The notes below the pieces were generated by a model. That model was given only the letters and a program-made list of their open reading frames with translations, did no database searches and was not told the origin of the DNA. Positions 1-10,847 of a stretch of DNA of 23,704 nucleotides are shown in pieces. Every line of letters begins with the position of its first letter. Positions within the stretch are counted from its first letter, which is position 1. The stretch is from Physcia stellaris (taxonomy: Eukaryota; Ascomycota; Lecanoromycetes; Caliciales; Physciaceae): assembly GCA_018902385.1 (NCBI GenBank), contig JABSSW010000114.1:1-23704 (forward strand), given 5' to 3'. Made by a program: the position numbers and the translations under genes.

Positions 1-325
1 AAATTAATGTTTACACGAATCAATTTAATTCGTATCAAATAAATAAATATTCATTGTGAATAAATAAGTATTATTATGAATAAATAAATATTAAATGCGC
101 GAATAAATTTAATAATTTTAACAATACAAATTAACTTTTACACGAATCGATTTAATTAAACTTTTAATAAATAAATATTCGTGCATAAATAAATAAATAT
201 TCATGCATGAATAAATAAATATTCGATTAAATGAATAAATAAATATTCGATGCGTGAATAAATAAATATTCGTGCATGAATAAATAAATAAATGCGCGAA
301 TAAATTAATAAATTCAATAATAAAT
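1..325. repeat. AT-rich tandem array (gaataaataaatattcg-type units)
   Basis: Short units of the form gaataaataaatattcg, often joined by gcat or gcgc, repeat many times with small changes. A larger duplication is superimposed. A block starting near 1 and another starting near 126 both open with an 'aaatta...tttacacgaatc(a/g)atttaatt' theme, continue with the short units and close with 'aaatgcgcgaataaatt(t)aataa'. No gene is supported; the long reverse-strand open frame here simply translates the repeat into Phe/Ile/Tyr-rich sequence. Confidence 0.8.
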
Positions 326-399
326 TTTATTTTTTGCAATATATAAACAACGAAATTTTCTTTGTAATTTTTTTCAATCATTAGCACTTTTTACATTTA

Positions 400-606
400 T
401 TTTGCATTTACGCACGAAACATACACACGATACATATATTCATGACAAATATACAAAAATATACGCACAAACTTACATACGACATACATATTCAAACGAT
501 ATACAAAACATAAACACGAAACACACGCACGAAATATACGCAAACAACATATTTCAACACATATACACGTACAACGTTTACATGTATTACATACGCGAAA
601 TATAAT
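400..606. repeat. G-poor simple-sequence stretch (acacgaaacatac-like)
   Basis: The top strand is dominated by A and C with short interrupted motifs such as acacgaaacatac, gatacatat and atacgcac. G appears almost only in CG. The pattern is an imperfect, low-complexity microsatellite-like run. The overlapping short open frames on both strands have His/Thr/Tyr/Ile-biased translations typical of simple sequence, so I do not call a gene. Confidence 0.6.
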
Positions 607-1640
607 AAAACATTTTTATAAAAAATGTTCAGTATATTCGTTTGACGCGAATGATCGATCGAAAAAATTCTGATCAATTTTGCGTTCGTATTTTTAAAAT
701 CGATAAATTCAATCAATATTTAATTCAAATTTTCAATCGAAACATATGTTAAGATCGCATAAATGTTTTCAATTTTTGCAATTGTTGTTTTCGTTCGTCA
801 TCGACAAGAACAACGTTTTTTTTTTGTATGTTGATTGAAATTTTGAAATTCGTTATGCGTTTTTCAACGTCGTTGAAATAACGCGTTTGATCAAATGATT
901 GTAAAATTATCACGTTTTTCATTTTTGATTTGTTAAATTCGTCACATGTTTGTTTGTCAAGTTTTCATAACGTGTTCGTGTTTTGATATTGCATTTCATT
1001 TTTTCAAATTTATATTTTTCAATTCAAATTTTTACCGTTTGCAGTCAGAATGACTTTTTCGATCGTTTATTTTTTGGGCAAGATCGTTTGATCATGTTAT
1101 CCAGTCAGGTAAAACTGTCGGAATTCGCGAGCAAACAATTCGTCGTATGAATGAATTTTTATGAAATCGTCATTTTGTTTTTATTTTGCAGATTTATGAA
1201 AATAATGTTTAAACATTTTCTCAATCGATGTTATCGATATTGTTAACAATGTGTTTTTAAACGCGATAAAAAAACAAAATATCGAAAAAACGTTACGTTT
1301 GCGTCACGCCAATCGCTCAAGTTTTTTACAATTTTATTTTTGAATTTGTTGTTATGCGTTTCGTTAAGAAATTCGACGATTTGCGCGTTTCGCGAATCGT
1401 GTTTTTCGTTTTTTCAATTTTGTTTCAAAAAAAACGATGATCGCGATTTCGACGATTTTTTCATACATGAACGAGTTCGGATTAGAGTTACGAGACGAAC
1501 AGACGAAAAATTTAAAAATTTTCAACTCGATTTGTTTGCCTTGAATCAATCAAATCGTTAATTTCAGTCATTCGTTTTGATCGACGTCAGAATAAAATCA
1601 ATCAAATCGATTGTTTAAATCATTCGTCTGAACGACTTCT
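606..1640. other. AT-rich stretch without a recognisable gene
   Basis: No homology or structured repeat is visible. A short forward open frame (1340-1561, 73 codons) is F/R/D-rich and not recognisable. A patch near 1030-1140 keeps several CC and GG pairs (taccg, gggc, tccag, caggt, cggaa) and so looks less eroded than its surroundings. Confidence 0.5.
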
Positions 1641-1645
1641 CATCA

Positions 1646-2455
1646 AAATTTGAAATAACAAATGATAAACATGTGAAATCTGATATCTGTAACGCTCGAT
1701 GAGAAAAGTTCAATGTTGCAAAAATGAAAATGATGTGACAAGTGAATGAATTGCTATTCAATTGCGAAGATTTCGCTTCATACAAATTCATGACAATTCG
1801 ATTTTCAGTTTGCGTTCATTCAGAATTTTCAATTCGGCAATCATGATGTCATTTCATAATACGTTTGCAATTGATACTTAATGATAACATGATATGTGTA
1901 ACTCGATGAGAAAAATTCAATTTCGCAAAAATGAAAATGATGTGACAATTGCGTAAAAAATGATTCAATTGCGAAACTTTGATTTCATACAAATTTGAAC
2001 ATTTAGCAGCAAAAAATTGCGTTGCTTTTAATTCAATTTACAGCTCAACGATCATCATTCGAAAATGTAAACGCAAATAATCATCATCGAAAATTTGATG
2101 TTTGACGTTTTGAACGAGCGCAATTCAACGTCGTAAAAATCAAATTCGTGTGATCAATGTGTGAATAATCAATGCGATGTGAAATTTTGATTTCATACAA
2201 AATAACGATAGTCGATTTTTTCAACTTGTTCGCGATCACATATCGTTCAACAATCATTTCAAATGAAATAATCAAATAATCGCTATCGAAATTCTTCTGT
2301 AACATTCGAGAAACGAAATTCAACGTCGTCGACACGAAGTTGATTTAACGACTATGTGCAAAATCATTCAATTGCGAAAATTTCACATCATTCAAAATTA
2401 TGAACGTTCAACAGCAAAGTTTGCGATCAATCAAATCACGTTTAAAAGTCATTCG
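1646..2455. repeat. Degenerate tandem array, period about 208 bp, roughly four units
   Basis: Landmark words recur in the same order. 'ttcatacaaa' starts at 1777, 1984 and 2192 (spacings 207 and 208), with a weaker match near 2382. 'gatgagaaaa.ttcaat' followed by 'gcaaaaatgaaaatgatgtgacaa' occurs at about 1699 and 1908. 'attcaattgcgaa' occurs near 1757, 1963 and 2366. A 'cagcaaa...ttgcg' word follows near 2006 and 2412. The phrase 'gtcattcgttttgat' flanks the array on both sides, near 1567 and 2450. The first two units are the most similar. I see no coding potential; the reverse-strand open frame 2084-2335 lies inside the repeat. Confidence 0.7.
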
Positions 2456-2497
2456 TTTTGATTCAATCATTTCGTTTTATTTTATCGAGCATTAACG

Positions 2498-2962
2498 TTG
2501 AGTGTTTTAGATATTTCATTTTTAAAACATTTGTTTATTTTTGCAATGCACATCAAACGTTTATCACAGTCAAACGCGAATTTCAATCGTCAATTTACAA
2601 CATCAATAATCGCATTTGCATTCATCATTGTCGAACATGATTTCGAAACAAAAATCAAAAATGTAATTTATAAACAACATTTTTCGCTGATTACGTTTTA
2701 TTCATTGTTTTCTAATTCAGTTCGACAACGAATTCGCATTATTATGAATTCGATTCGATCATCGCGCACGTTGACATTCATCGCGATCAAAACGCAATTT
2801 GCAATCAATGCATTTCAATTTAAAATCGACGCGATCAAACATTTTTATCAATTTTTCGATCAAAATTTTTTAAACATCAAATCGTTCATATTGTTTTCAT
2901 CAGTCATGTCATTGATTTGCTTTTTATTTTTTCAAATATTTGTTCTTTTTTTTTTTCGATAA
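2498..2962 (+). pseudogene. Unidentified eroded open frame (154 codons)
   Basis: The frame is open for 154 codons and ends in a T-run that encodes a Phe-rich tail. The translation is rich in Phe, Ile, Ser and Asn and has no Pro, Trp or Gly, the composition expected when CCN, TGG and GGN codons have been mutated away. A variant of the window's recurrent palindrome lies inside it at 2661-2680 and is read as NVIYKQH. I do not recognise a family. It may be decayed coding sequence or a chance frame in stop-poor DNA. Confidence 0.2.
2661..2680. repeat. Palindrome family copy (diverged left arm)
   Basis: The sequence is atgtaatttataaacaacat. The right half matches the family consensus atgttgtttataaacaacat, and the left arm differs at two positions. 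It lies inside an open frame. Confidence 0.7.
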
Positions 2963-4082
2963 ATATTTTGTTTGCGAACAACACGATCAATTCTTTGCTC
3001 ATTTGTCATTTGTTCACAATGAAATTTATTGCATTGTTGTGACAATGAATCGCTCAATCAAATATCATATTGCGAAAAAAAAAAAGACAACGAAAAGAAC
3101 TGACATTCAAAAATATAAAGCAAACAAGAAAGCGAACATCGACATCAATGAATCAATGAACGAATTCAATACAAATACATCAATTTCTTTCATCAACACA
3201 ATTCTTTCGAAAATCACAAAACTCACGCTTTTTGTCATTTTGTTGAAATTCATCAAGATCGACATCTCTATCAACGCGACGAATTTTCAAAAAATTGCTT
3301 TTTCTCATATGAAACGACGACATGAATCACATTTTTTGACGACGATTGTGTCATCATCATCGACGATATCTCAAAAATTCGAGTTTGCAACACGTTCAAC
3401 ATCGCGACAATCTCGCTTTTTTTTTCAAACGTATGTAAAGAATTCAAAAATCGTTTCGTTTTCGATTCAGACTTTATCGTTGACGTTTTTTAAAAAATTT
3501 AAAACGAACAAACAATTTTTAATGTCATTGATAACAGACAACATGATGTCGAAAACAATTTCGTTTCAACAAATTTTTGATTCTCGAAATCGTATTAGCA
3601 TTGCAAATAAAAGCATTACAGCATTTTTTTTGAAAGCGATGTTTTTTCATGTTTCAAATGTTAACACGTCGACAGTTAACTTTTCAGAAACGTTTACAGT
3701 GATCGATGCGTTTATTCTCGTCGAAATCGCGTCTCTATTCAACGCTGCGACTTCGCAGCGAATTCTTTTGTCATCTCGTCGTCAAAATGCGTCGACGCAA
3801 TTGATGATGTCGTTTTCTCGTGTCAGAAATCAATTTTTTCTATCGTCATCGTCATTTACAGCTCGCTCGCGATCCGAATCATCGACGATACAGAATTCAT
3901 CGATACAATTTTCAGAGCAATCTGAACAATTTTCATCTTCGCTCATTTACATCGGCTTCGACTCTTTCTCTCTCTTTCAAATTTTTTCAACTTTTCGACG
4001 AGTCGAGAAAAACGCAAAATCAAAACATTTTGATCATTTCAATAATGACGTGCAAAAAACAATAGCAATATTTGTCAAATGA
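2940..4082 (+). pseudogene. Longest open frame; Ser/Phe-rich, proline-free relic (380 codons)
   Basis: This is the longest uninterrupted frame in the window. It begins in a T-run, so the true start is uncertain; an ATG further in (about 3045, MNRSIKY) is a more natural start. A Lys-rich stretch (KKKKTTKRT, about residue 46) is followed by Ser/Thr/Gln/Asn-rich low-complexity sequence. The 380 residues contain no Pro, no Trp and one Gly. If the precursor was a Pro/Ser/Thr-rich disordered region, C-to-T change at CC and CT would give exactly this Ser/Phe/Ile/Leu-rich text. No domain is recognised. The end overlaps another frame starting at 4072. Most likely an eroded piece of a longer gene, not a functional protein. 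Confidence 0.35.
3743..3760. repeat. Short perfect inverted repeat (8-bp arms, 2-bp spacer)
   Basis: The arms cgctgcga and tcgcagcg flank a 'ct' spacer. It is GC-rich for this window and lies in a patch (3700-3990) that retains more CT/AG than its surroundings. It lies within the 380-codon frame, so it may simply be coding sequence. Confidence 0.45.
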
Positions 4083-6069
4083 CAATTTTATTGTCAATCA
4101 ATCAACAACAAACATTTTGCATGAAATTTCGCGATTCTTTTGCGTTTGTGATGAGTTTATTCACGATCGTCGTGCAAACAAAACGATCGTTAATGAAATC
4201 GTTCAAATAAATCATTTTAGAAAAAACATCATTTCAAAAGAAAAAACAAATGCTTTCGCGATCATGATGAATTTTGCGCAATATTGACGTATGATGCAAA
4301 ACAATCGTTCAAAATCGTTTTTCAACATCGATGTTTTTTTTTACATTTTTCGACAATGTTACAACGCGACGACGCGTTTCGAAATTATAAAAACATAAAT
4401 TGAAACAATTTATTTAACGATAAATTCTTTTGTATCGTTTCGATATCGTCGTTTTCGAAACATTTTCGAACAAACACAAATCAATTTTCGTTGAAAATTG
4501 CGTCGACGTTTCGATGTCGACGATTTCGTTGCGCATTTCAAAACGCTAAAAAATTTGAAAAACGATTTGAATTTGTCGTATGTTTCATTTTATTTTCAAC
4601 GTGTGATGAACGATTCAAAATGTTCATCGACGAACATAAATCGCATGAAATCATGAATTTTCGTTTAAAAATCGATTTCAATGATCGAGATTGAAATTAC
4701 AATATTCACGTTCTTTTTTCATGAAATTCTCGAAATCTCGTCATTTGAAAAATGCAATTCAAAAAATTTGAATAAATCAAATTGTACTATTTGCGATTCG
4801 CGCAAACGTGTCGATCAATGTTCGAACGCGTCATTTTTTCAATTTTGAAATCGTCAAAATTCAAACGCACAATAAAAAAAAATTCACATGTACAATGTCG
4901 ATCATTTTATGAACAATTTTCGATTTATTTTCGTCGACAATCTTGTCGTTTTTTGAATTCAAATTGTCATTTTGATCAACGAATTTGCGAAATTCAAAAA
5001 TTCGTGTTGATGATTTTGTTCCAAATCAAAAATTGCATTTTCAACGATCAATTCTAGAAAAAACGCGAACGACTTTCATCATTCATTTGTACAACGCCTT
5101 TCGCATTTTCGACGAATTCATTTAACGAAATTTCACCGATTTCGAAATAAAATATATTTTTTGTCTGCATCACGTCGATTTCGGGTCAAAAACATCACGT
5201 TGCTGCGAAAAACATCGTGTTTCGAACATTGAAAAACGTTTTTTCACGACAAAATTAGCGTCGTTCGTCGAGTTCGCAACGCGATTTATTCATTTTTGTT
5301 GATTCGTGATGTCGAATTTTGTTTCGTCGAAATGACATTCATTAACGCTTTTCGAACGAACGATAAACAAACGTTTCACAAAATTTACGTCATGATTCGA
5401 AATTACTGATTTATTTTCGCTCGAAATGTCAAATTTTTCGTCAACACATATTTCGAAAATCTGTTTTTTGTCGACGAAAAGTTCGATCGATGACACATCG
5501 TTAATCGTCGAAATGATTTGATTTTTGAAAACGTTCACAACAAATTCAACGACAATCAATCGACATCGTTCAAATTCAAAACTCATCAATTCAAAACGCG
5601 ACGAACAATCAAACATCGTATCGACATTTCATTGATTGACGCGCACAATTTTTTCATACGACGTCAATCGAAATCGTCAAATGATTTACGCAAAGAATAT
5701 CGTTTACGTTTGTCAATTTTTCAAAATTGAAATTTTGCGCACAATTTCGTCGAAATTGATTTTTGATCATCATGAATTGTCAGCGATTCGAAAATTCGAA
5801 CGTCACATTTTTTTGTTTGTGAATTTTTTTCGCAAATTTTTTCGTCATCGTTCATATCAATTTTGTTCAAAAAAATCGACATTTTCATCACGATCACGTT
5901 CAATCGTTATTTTTTATTCATCGAAATCACGATCATTCAATGTCACAATGATTTCAATGATTTGAAACTCGTTTTCGTTGACGAACAACGACGATACAAT
6001 CTCTACCATCAACGTTTTTTTCGAATTTTTTCAACTTTATCGCGAAGGAGATTTTGTTTGTCACGATAA
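4072..6069 (+). pseudogene. Long decayed frame interrupted mainly by TGA; unidentified
   Basis: Reading one frame (codons starting at 4072, 4075 ...), I find about a dozen TGA stops but only about three TAA over roughly 660 codons. TGA in place of TGG is also what the nearby SNF2 relic shows, so this may be old coding sequence. Segments of protein-like text include RRRFDVDDFVAHFKTLKNL near 4500 and NCTICDSRKRVDQC near 4780, the latter with a Cys-x2-Cys pair and a later Cys. A second frame (4491-5057) is also free of TAA, so the frame choice is not secure. I do not recognise a family. No start or end can be set with confidence. Confidence 0.3.
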
Positions 6070-6292
6070 ACGAATTGTAACAAAAATATCGTCAAACGAC
6101 GCGTCGTTCGACAATCACATTTATTCACGATCGATTGAAATTTTGATTCGTCGAATGTCAAAATCGTTCGACGACGCGAATTCAATTATAAAAATGATTC
6201 AAAAATACGATTATTTTTTTTGTTCGTTCATTTCATCATTTGAAAATCGAATTTTTTGTTTGTTTTCGATTTTCGTTTTGTTTTTCGTTTGA
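5636..6292 (+). pseudogene. Second overlapping eroded frame; very weak BAH-like look
   Basis: This frame has a single internal TGA (5963-5965) in about 218 codons and may continue the previous relic after a frameshift. The stretch around 5690-5860 (NIVYVCQFF ... DHHELSAIRKFERH ... RKFFRHRS) loosely resembles the spacing in BAH domains, where an Arg-Glu-Leu-like strand is followed by a basic 'G-K-C-x-V' strand. A later phrase, LYREGDFVCHDKR (about 6035-6075), contains one of the rare surviving AGG/GGA runs. I could not find a convincing cytosine-methyltransferase motif I or motif IV downstream, so I make no functional call. Confidence 0.2.
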
Positions 6293-7402
6293 TTTTCGTT
6301 GTCGATGATCAAATGCAAAATCGTTTCAAAATTGTTTGACATCGTTGCAAAATCATGATCAAACAAAACAGCACATTCAAATTGTTTCGCGATCGAATAA
6401 AAGTTTTTATTCTCGATTATGACGACAAAAACGATTTGATCAATCACAAACGCGTTCAAAAATCATGATAATTGAAATCGAATTGATTGTTCAATTTTAC
6501 ATTCAAGATATTTGAAACATTTTCAAGACACGAATTACGAAACACATCAGAAATTTCTATCGAACGACAAAAACAAATCGTCGTTTCATGTCTCGATTGT
6601 CGAAAAAAAAATTGCAAAATTTCATGATTTCATTTATGTTTTTGTCGTCAAATTGTTCGATGATGTCAATTTAAATTGTTTTTGAACGATCATTCAAAAA
6701 TACGATTCGAACAGCAACAAAATCGACGTTTTTGAAAATATTACGTCATAACAATTTGAATCGATCGTTTTCGAGTTTTTTCGAATGAAACGATTTTTCG
6801 CGACAAAAACGCATTTGAAACAAAAATTCGATTTCGTCACTTTTGAATCGATTGCATTATATCGTTTTCATTTTAAAATTTTTTGTCGACGTCACATTTC
6901 AACAAATTCTTGTCGTCGTCGTTCATCAAAAATTTTTTTGTATTTCATTTTTCGATTGCGATCATTTGTTCATCGAGTGAAATTCAACAAAAACAATAAC
7001 ATTCAACGATCGAAATCGTCGATCAAATCGAATTAAAAACGAACGACGATTTATCGTTTGACTTTTTTTTCGACACAAATCGCGTATCGAAATCGCATCA
7101 AGAAACGATATTTCGATTTTCGTTCGCGATACAAAAGAAATAACGCAATGAATTTCAACATCATATTCGCACAAACATTGATCACGATCATTTTTACGAT
7201 CGCATTTAATCGTTTATTTTCGAAATTCAACAAATTTGCATTTGCAATCAATTTTACGATGTCGACGCGCTCAAAAGTTTCATGTCGTTGCGACAAAAAC
7301 AGAAAAACAAATCGAACGAAATCAATGATCGATCGAAAATCTCGACGAACGAAAACGACGAAAAAAAAAAAAAAAAAAAAAACAAAAAAACGTATTTCGT
7401 AA
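6293..7402 (+). pseudogene. Unidentified Arg/Phe-rich eroded frames
   Basis: Between 6293 and 6784 both strands have moderately open frames and nothing recognisable. From 6785 to 7402 one forward frame runs with a single TAA (near 7034) and is rich in Arg, Lys, Phe and Ser, with a run such as RRHISTNSCRRRSSK near 6890. It ends in a Lys tract encoded by a long A-run. The reverse-strand frame 7051-7446 occupies the same DNA and is probably a shadow. No domain is recognised. Confidence 0.2.
7361..7382. repeat. Homopolymer A22 tract
   Basis: Twenty-two consecutive A residues, then c and seven more A. It is the longest homopolymer in the window. It falls at the end of an eroded frame. I see no flanking target-site duplication that would mark a retroposed poly(A) tail. 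Confidence 0.9.
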
Positions 7403-7495
7403 CTTGATAAATTAAAATCACGATTTAATTTCAATTTTTTTTTCATTTTTGTTCAATTTATTATCGCAATTTCTTTTTTTATTTCATATGAATAC

Positions 7496-7514
7496 ATTTG
7501 TTTGCAAACAACAT
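7496..7514. repeat. Palindrome family copy (variant core)
   Basis: atttgtttgcaaacaacat: the core TATA of the consensus is replaced by TGCA, which keeps dyad symmetry at the centre (gtttgcaaac), and the left arm is shifted. Assigned to the family on the right arm. Confidence 0.45.
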
Positions 7515-8080
7515 ATTCATTGAATTTTGATATTTCGATTGAAAAACAATATGCTACATGACTTTTCATATATGCGATTTTCAAAATTCAGCTTTAAAAA
7601 CAAAAAAATGAAAATTTCTTTTCGATTGTCAAAATGACATTGAATTTTGAACGTCGAAAAATTTCATCTGTCAATATTTTCATTTTTCAAATGTGAAAGT
7701 TAATTTGATAAAAGTTTTTCGACGTAATTTCTTGAATTCAAAATCAAATCAATCATTTTTTAATCGAATTAGATTTCGATTAATCGTTCATCAACAAAAT
7801 TACAGAATTTTCGTTTTGAATTGCGTTCAAATTGTCGCAATACATTTACGCGAAATTTGATTCATTCGTACAATCAACATTTCGATGCGAAACGTTTTCA
7901 ATGAAATTCATTTATTAACAATTGTTTTTTTCGACGACATCACATCATTTTATTTTCAATTTTAGCATTCGATTGAACGCATCATTTAAAATTAATTAAA
8001 TCGATTTGAAAATTCATATCGTTTTTCACATTTCATCAAGAAAATCACAACAATCGAATTTGAATTTAGAAAATTTTGCG

Positions 8081-8102
8081 AATGTTGTTTATAAACAACA
8101 TT
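8081..8102. repeat. Exact palindrome copy, 22-bp perfect dyad
   Basis: Positions 8082-8101 are exactly atgttgtttataaacaacat, and one more matching base on each side (a/t) extends the dyad to 22 bp. The flanks are unrelated to those of other copies. Confidence 0.95.
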
Positions 8103-9438
8103 TAACGCAAATACAAATATGAACAAAATTCGCAATTTTTGATACATTGTTATCGAAAATTGTTGAACAAAACAGTTCAAAACATCATTTTCGAATTCGA
8201 CTGACGTTAAACAAAAAACATATTAATGTCAAATGAATTTCAATTGTCGACGCGATCATCGCAACAATCGTTTAACATCAATTTTCATTTTTAATCAATT
8301 GCACGTTGTTGATTACACATATTCATCACTTTTCATTGTATTGTGAACGTTATTGATTATCGCAATTTCGACGTTCATTAACATTGTTTCAAAATCATGA
8401 TTTCGTTTCGTGATTCGAGTTTTTTTTCAACAAAGTTCGAGATTTTTGCATTTGAAAGTCATGAGTTATTTCACGTTCAATTTCACGACTCGTTTCATTT
8501 GCTTTGTATTATCATTCAGTTTTCATTCAATTTGACATTTTTTTGATCATTTTCGCTTTCGCGTTCAGATATCGCGAGAAAACAACATTTTCGCGTTCAA
8601 CATTTTTTCGCGATTTTCGTTTATTTCGAAACGCGTGATCGCAGAACGCATTTTCAACGTTGCAAACAAAAAAATTATCGAAATTTTGAATTTGACATTT
8701 GAATCAAACGATTGTCGTCGACGAATTTTTGATTTCAAACTCATCGACAACAAAATTTTCAAGTTTGTTCGTTTTCGAAAATCTATTTTTTTTCGATGTT
8801 CGTTCGAATACAACGATACAAAGCAAATATCGTCGTTCAAAATGAAAAATTCAAAAATGCGCATTTGACTGAAATTTTTTTCAATTCATCATTTATATGA
8901 ATAGACGTTTCGATCGCGAATTCGTCAATTTTTTTTTCGATGATTTTCGCAAAACGACATTGATCGATTTGAATTGCGAACGTTAAATAAAAAAAAACAT
9001 CAAATTAAATTTTGTCGTGAATCACATTTGAATTGCGTACGTCGAATTTCGATCACAATTCGCGTTATCTTATTTATAGACAATCGTGTTTACATGTCAC
9101 GAAATTTTAATTTTATTTTGTTCACATGCACGTGATCGATATTCATATCATCGTATTTATACATTTTTTCGTTATATGAAAAATATTCATATTATCGTTT
9201 ATATTTTTTCGTCATGTTATTTTTTCACGTTTTCATATTTGTTTTTTCATTCATCATCGTCACAAATTTTGATCAAAAAATCGTTTTTCAACAATTTTTA
9301 CGTTTTATCAGCACAATCAAATTGAATTGTTTGTACATCGAATTCGAAATTTTAACAATTGTAAATTTTAATTTCGTTTTTCAAATTAAATTTAATTTTT
9401 TTTGTTTTGTTTCGCGATGCGATTTTTGTCATTGATTA

Positions 9439-9772
9439 TTGCTCACGTTTTGTCAAAAATTCGTTTATAAACAATATCAATCGAATCGAATCAATATGTT
9501 CACATCGTCGAAACAAACGAGTTTCGAAATTTCGATCAAAATCAAATTTTCGACATTCGCAATTTCACAAATTTTGATATACGCAATCAACAATTATATG
9601 AACGTCGTTCATTTCACAAAACGTCAAAAAATGTATCGACAAATATGACGTCGCGAAAATGACGTGATTCACGATTGAACATCAATTAGCGATTTTCAAA
9701 CGCGTGATGTTCGCATTTGAAACGTCAAACAAAATCAAAAAAACAATGCAGAACAAATTTGAAATCGAAAAT
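9439..9772 (+). pseudogene. Unidentified relic, first part
   Basis: One frame is broken only by TGA codons from 9439 to about 9770, including RRENDVIHDWTSISDFQ and DVRIWNVKQNQ if TGA is taken as former Trp. A partial palindrome-family copy (tcgtttataaacaatat, about 9461-9477) lies near its start. The segment probably joins the frame starting at 9704 after a frameshift. No family recognised. Confidence 0.25.
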
Positions 9773-10240
9773 AAATACTTTTTCTTTGTCGCGAAAACGA
9801 CGATTTTGAAAATCGATATTTATTGCAAAATAATGCAAGTCGTGTTTCATGTCATCATAGAAAATGAAATCGATATATCGACATGACGTTTCGTTTACGT
9901 TAATGATGATTTGAATAATGCAATCATCAAAGAATATATTTTCATGTTGAGAATTTCAAACATATATCGCGATTTGTACGAATCGTCTCGCATTCAATCG
10001 AATACGACAGAAAATCTTGAATTGTTCAGAATTTTTTTCGTATTGATCGAAAAAATCAGATTTATCGAAACGTTCATGCATTATATCAATTTGATCGAAT
10101 TAAAAATAATTAATCGATTTTCGTACGTCAAAATGTTTAAAACGTTTTTTGCGTTTAATCGATTTACAAAAACGCAGTTTGAACGATTGATGTTGTTTAT
10201 AAACAACATCAATTCAAACTTGAATAATAAAATCAATTAG
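9704..10240 (+). pseudogene. Unidentified relic, second part, interrupted by a palindrome
   Basis: The frame runs about 179 codons with a single TGA (9884-9886) and ends at TAG (10238-10240). The text looks protein-like: an alpha-helical stretch such as LFRIFFVLIEKIRFIETFMH (about 10024-10083) follows an Asn/Thr/Glu-rich linker. Near the end the 28-bp palindrome at 10186-10213 is read in frame as LMLFINNINSN. It may be an N-terminal part of the SNF2 relic that begins 1 kb downstream, or a separate gene; nothing in the sequence decides this. Confidence 0.3.
10186..10213. repeat. Palindrome copy extended to a 28-bp perfect dyad
   Basis: The exact 20-bp consensus lies at 10190-10209. The flanks attg and caat extend perfect dyad symmetry to 28 bp, the longest single-copy dyad of the family here. 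Confidence 0.95.
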
Positions 10241-10828
10241 CGAAAGCGTCGATCATGAAATGATAACAATTTTCTGATTGTCGATTTCTTGATGTCGAAA
10301 TCACGAAATTGATTTTAGTTCGACGAATGAACATAAATAAAAATGCAACAAATGTAAAATTAACGCTTTTTCATATTTTTTGAAACAACGATTCAATTTC
10401 AACAATTGTTAGAAAAATTCACAATTTTCAATATTTCTCGACGTGTAAAAATCAATCAAATTGAATACATCACGTTTATTTCAATCATGTTCTGTTTTGA
10501 TCATGAGTCATTGTGAATAATTGCATTTTTTGAAATCGATATTTTTGTGTTTCGATTGCATTTTTGTTAATTGATGTCGTTTAAATCGATCATGTTCTAC
10601 AACGAAATCTGTCTGAAAAACAGAATTTCAAATTTCGATCAACTCGTCTATAAACATCACTTTTACTCATTCAATCAATAAAGAATCGTATCGTTCATCA
10701 TATTATTTGATCGATTTTTATCATCATCAAGATGATTGTGAAGTCGCCGAATTTATCATAATGAATCATCGATAAAATTAATGTCGTCGAATTTATTTCA
10801 ATGCACGTACAATTCGTCGTCGTCATCG

Positions 10829-10847
10829 ATGTTGTTTATAAACAAAT
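10829..10847. repeat. Palindrome copy with truncated right arm
   Basis: atgttgtttataaacaaat: it matches the consensus through the centre and loses the last few bases of the right arm. Confidence 0.8.

Larger units (their letters stand above)
7403..9438. other. AT-rich stretch with no recognisable gene
   Basis: Apart from two palindrome-family copies (7496-7514, 8081-8102), I see no clear structure. A forward frame at 8635-8868 (77 codons) and its reverse shadow at 8565-8864 are unrecognised. T-rich, Phe/Ile/Tyr-heavy frames at 9086-9435 arise from pyrimidine-rich top-strand sequence and are unlikely to be membrane proteins. Confidence 0.5.

Noticed and set aside
118-387. Reverse-strand protein in the AT array
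   Set aside because: It is a translation of the tandem repeat (Phe/Ile/Tyr repeats) with no independent support.
5636-7036. A DNA cytosine-methyltransferase (RID/Dim-2 type) gene
   Set aside because: Only a loose BAH-like spacing and basic stretches were seen. No credible motif I (FxGxG), motif IV (PCQ) or motif VI (ENV) could be aligned in order, even allowing for Gly and Pro loss.
7361-7382. Poly(A) tail of a retroposed sequence
   Set aside because: No polyadenylation signal in the right place, no target-site duplication and no recognisable non-LTR element upstream; A-runs are common in this DNA.
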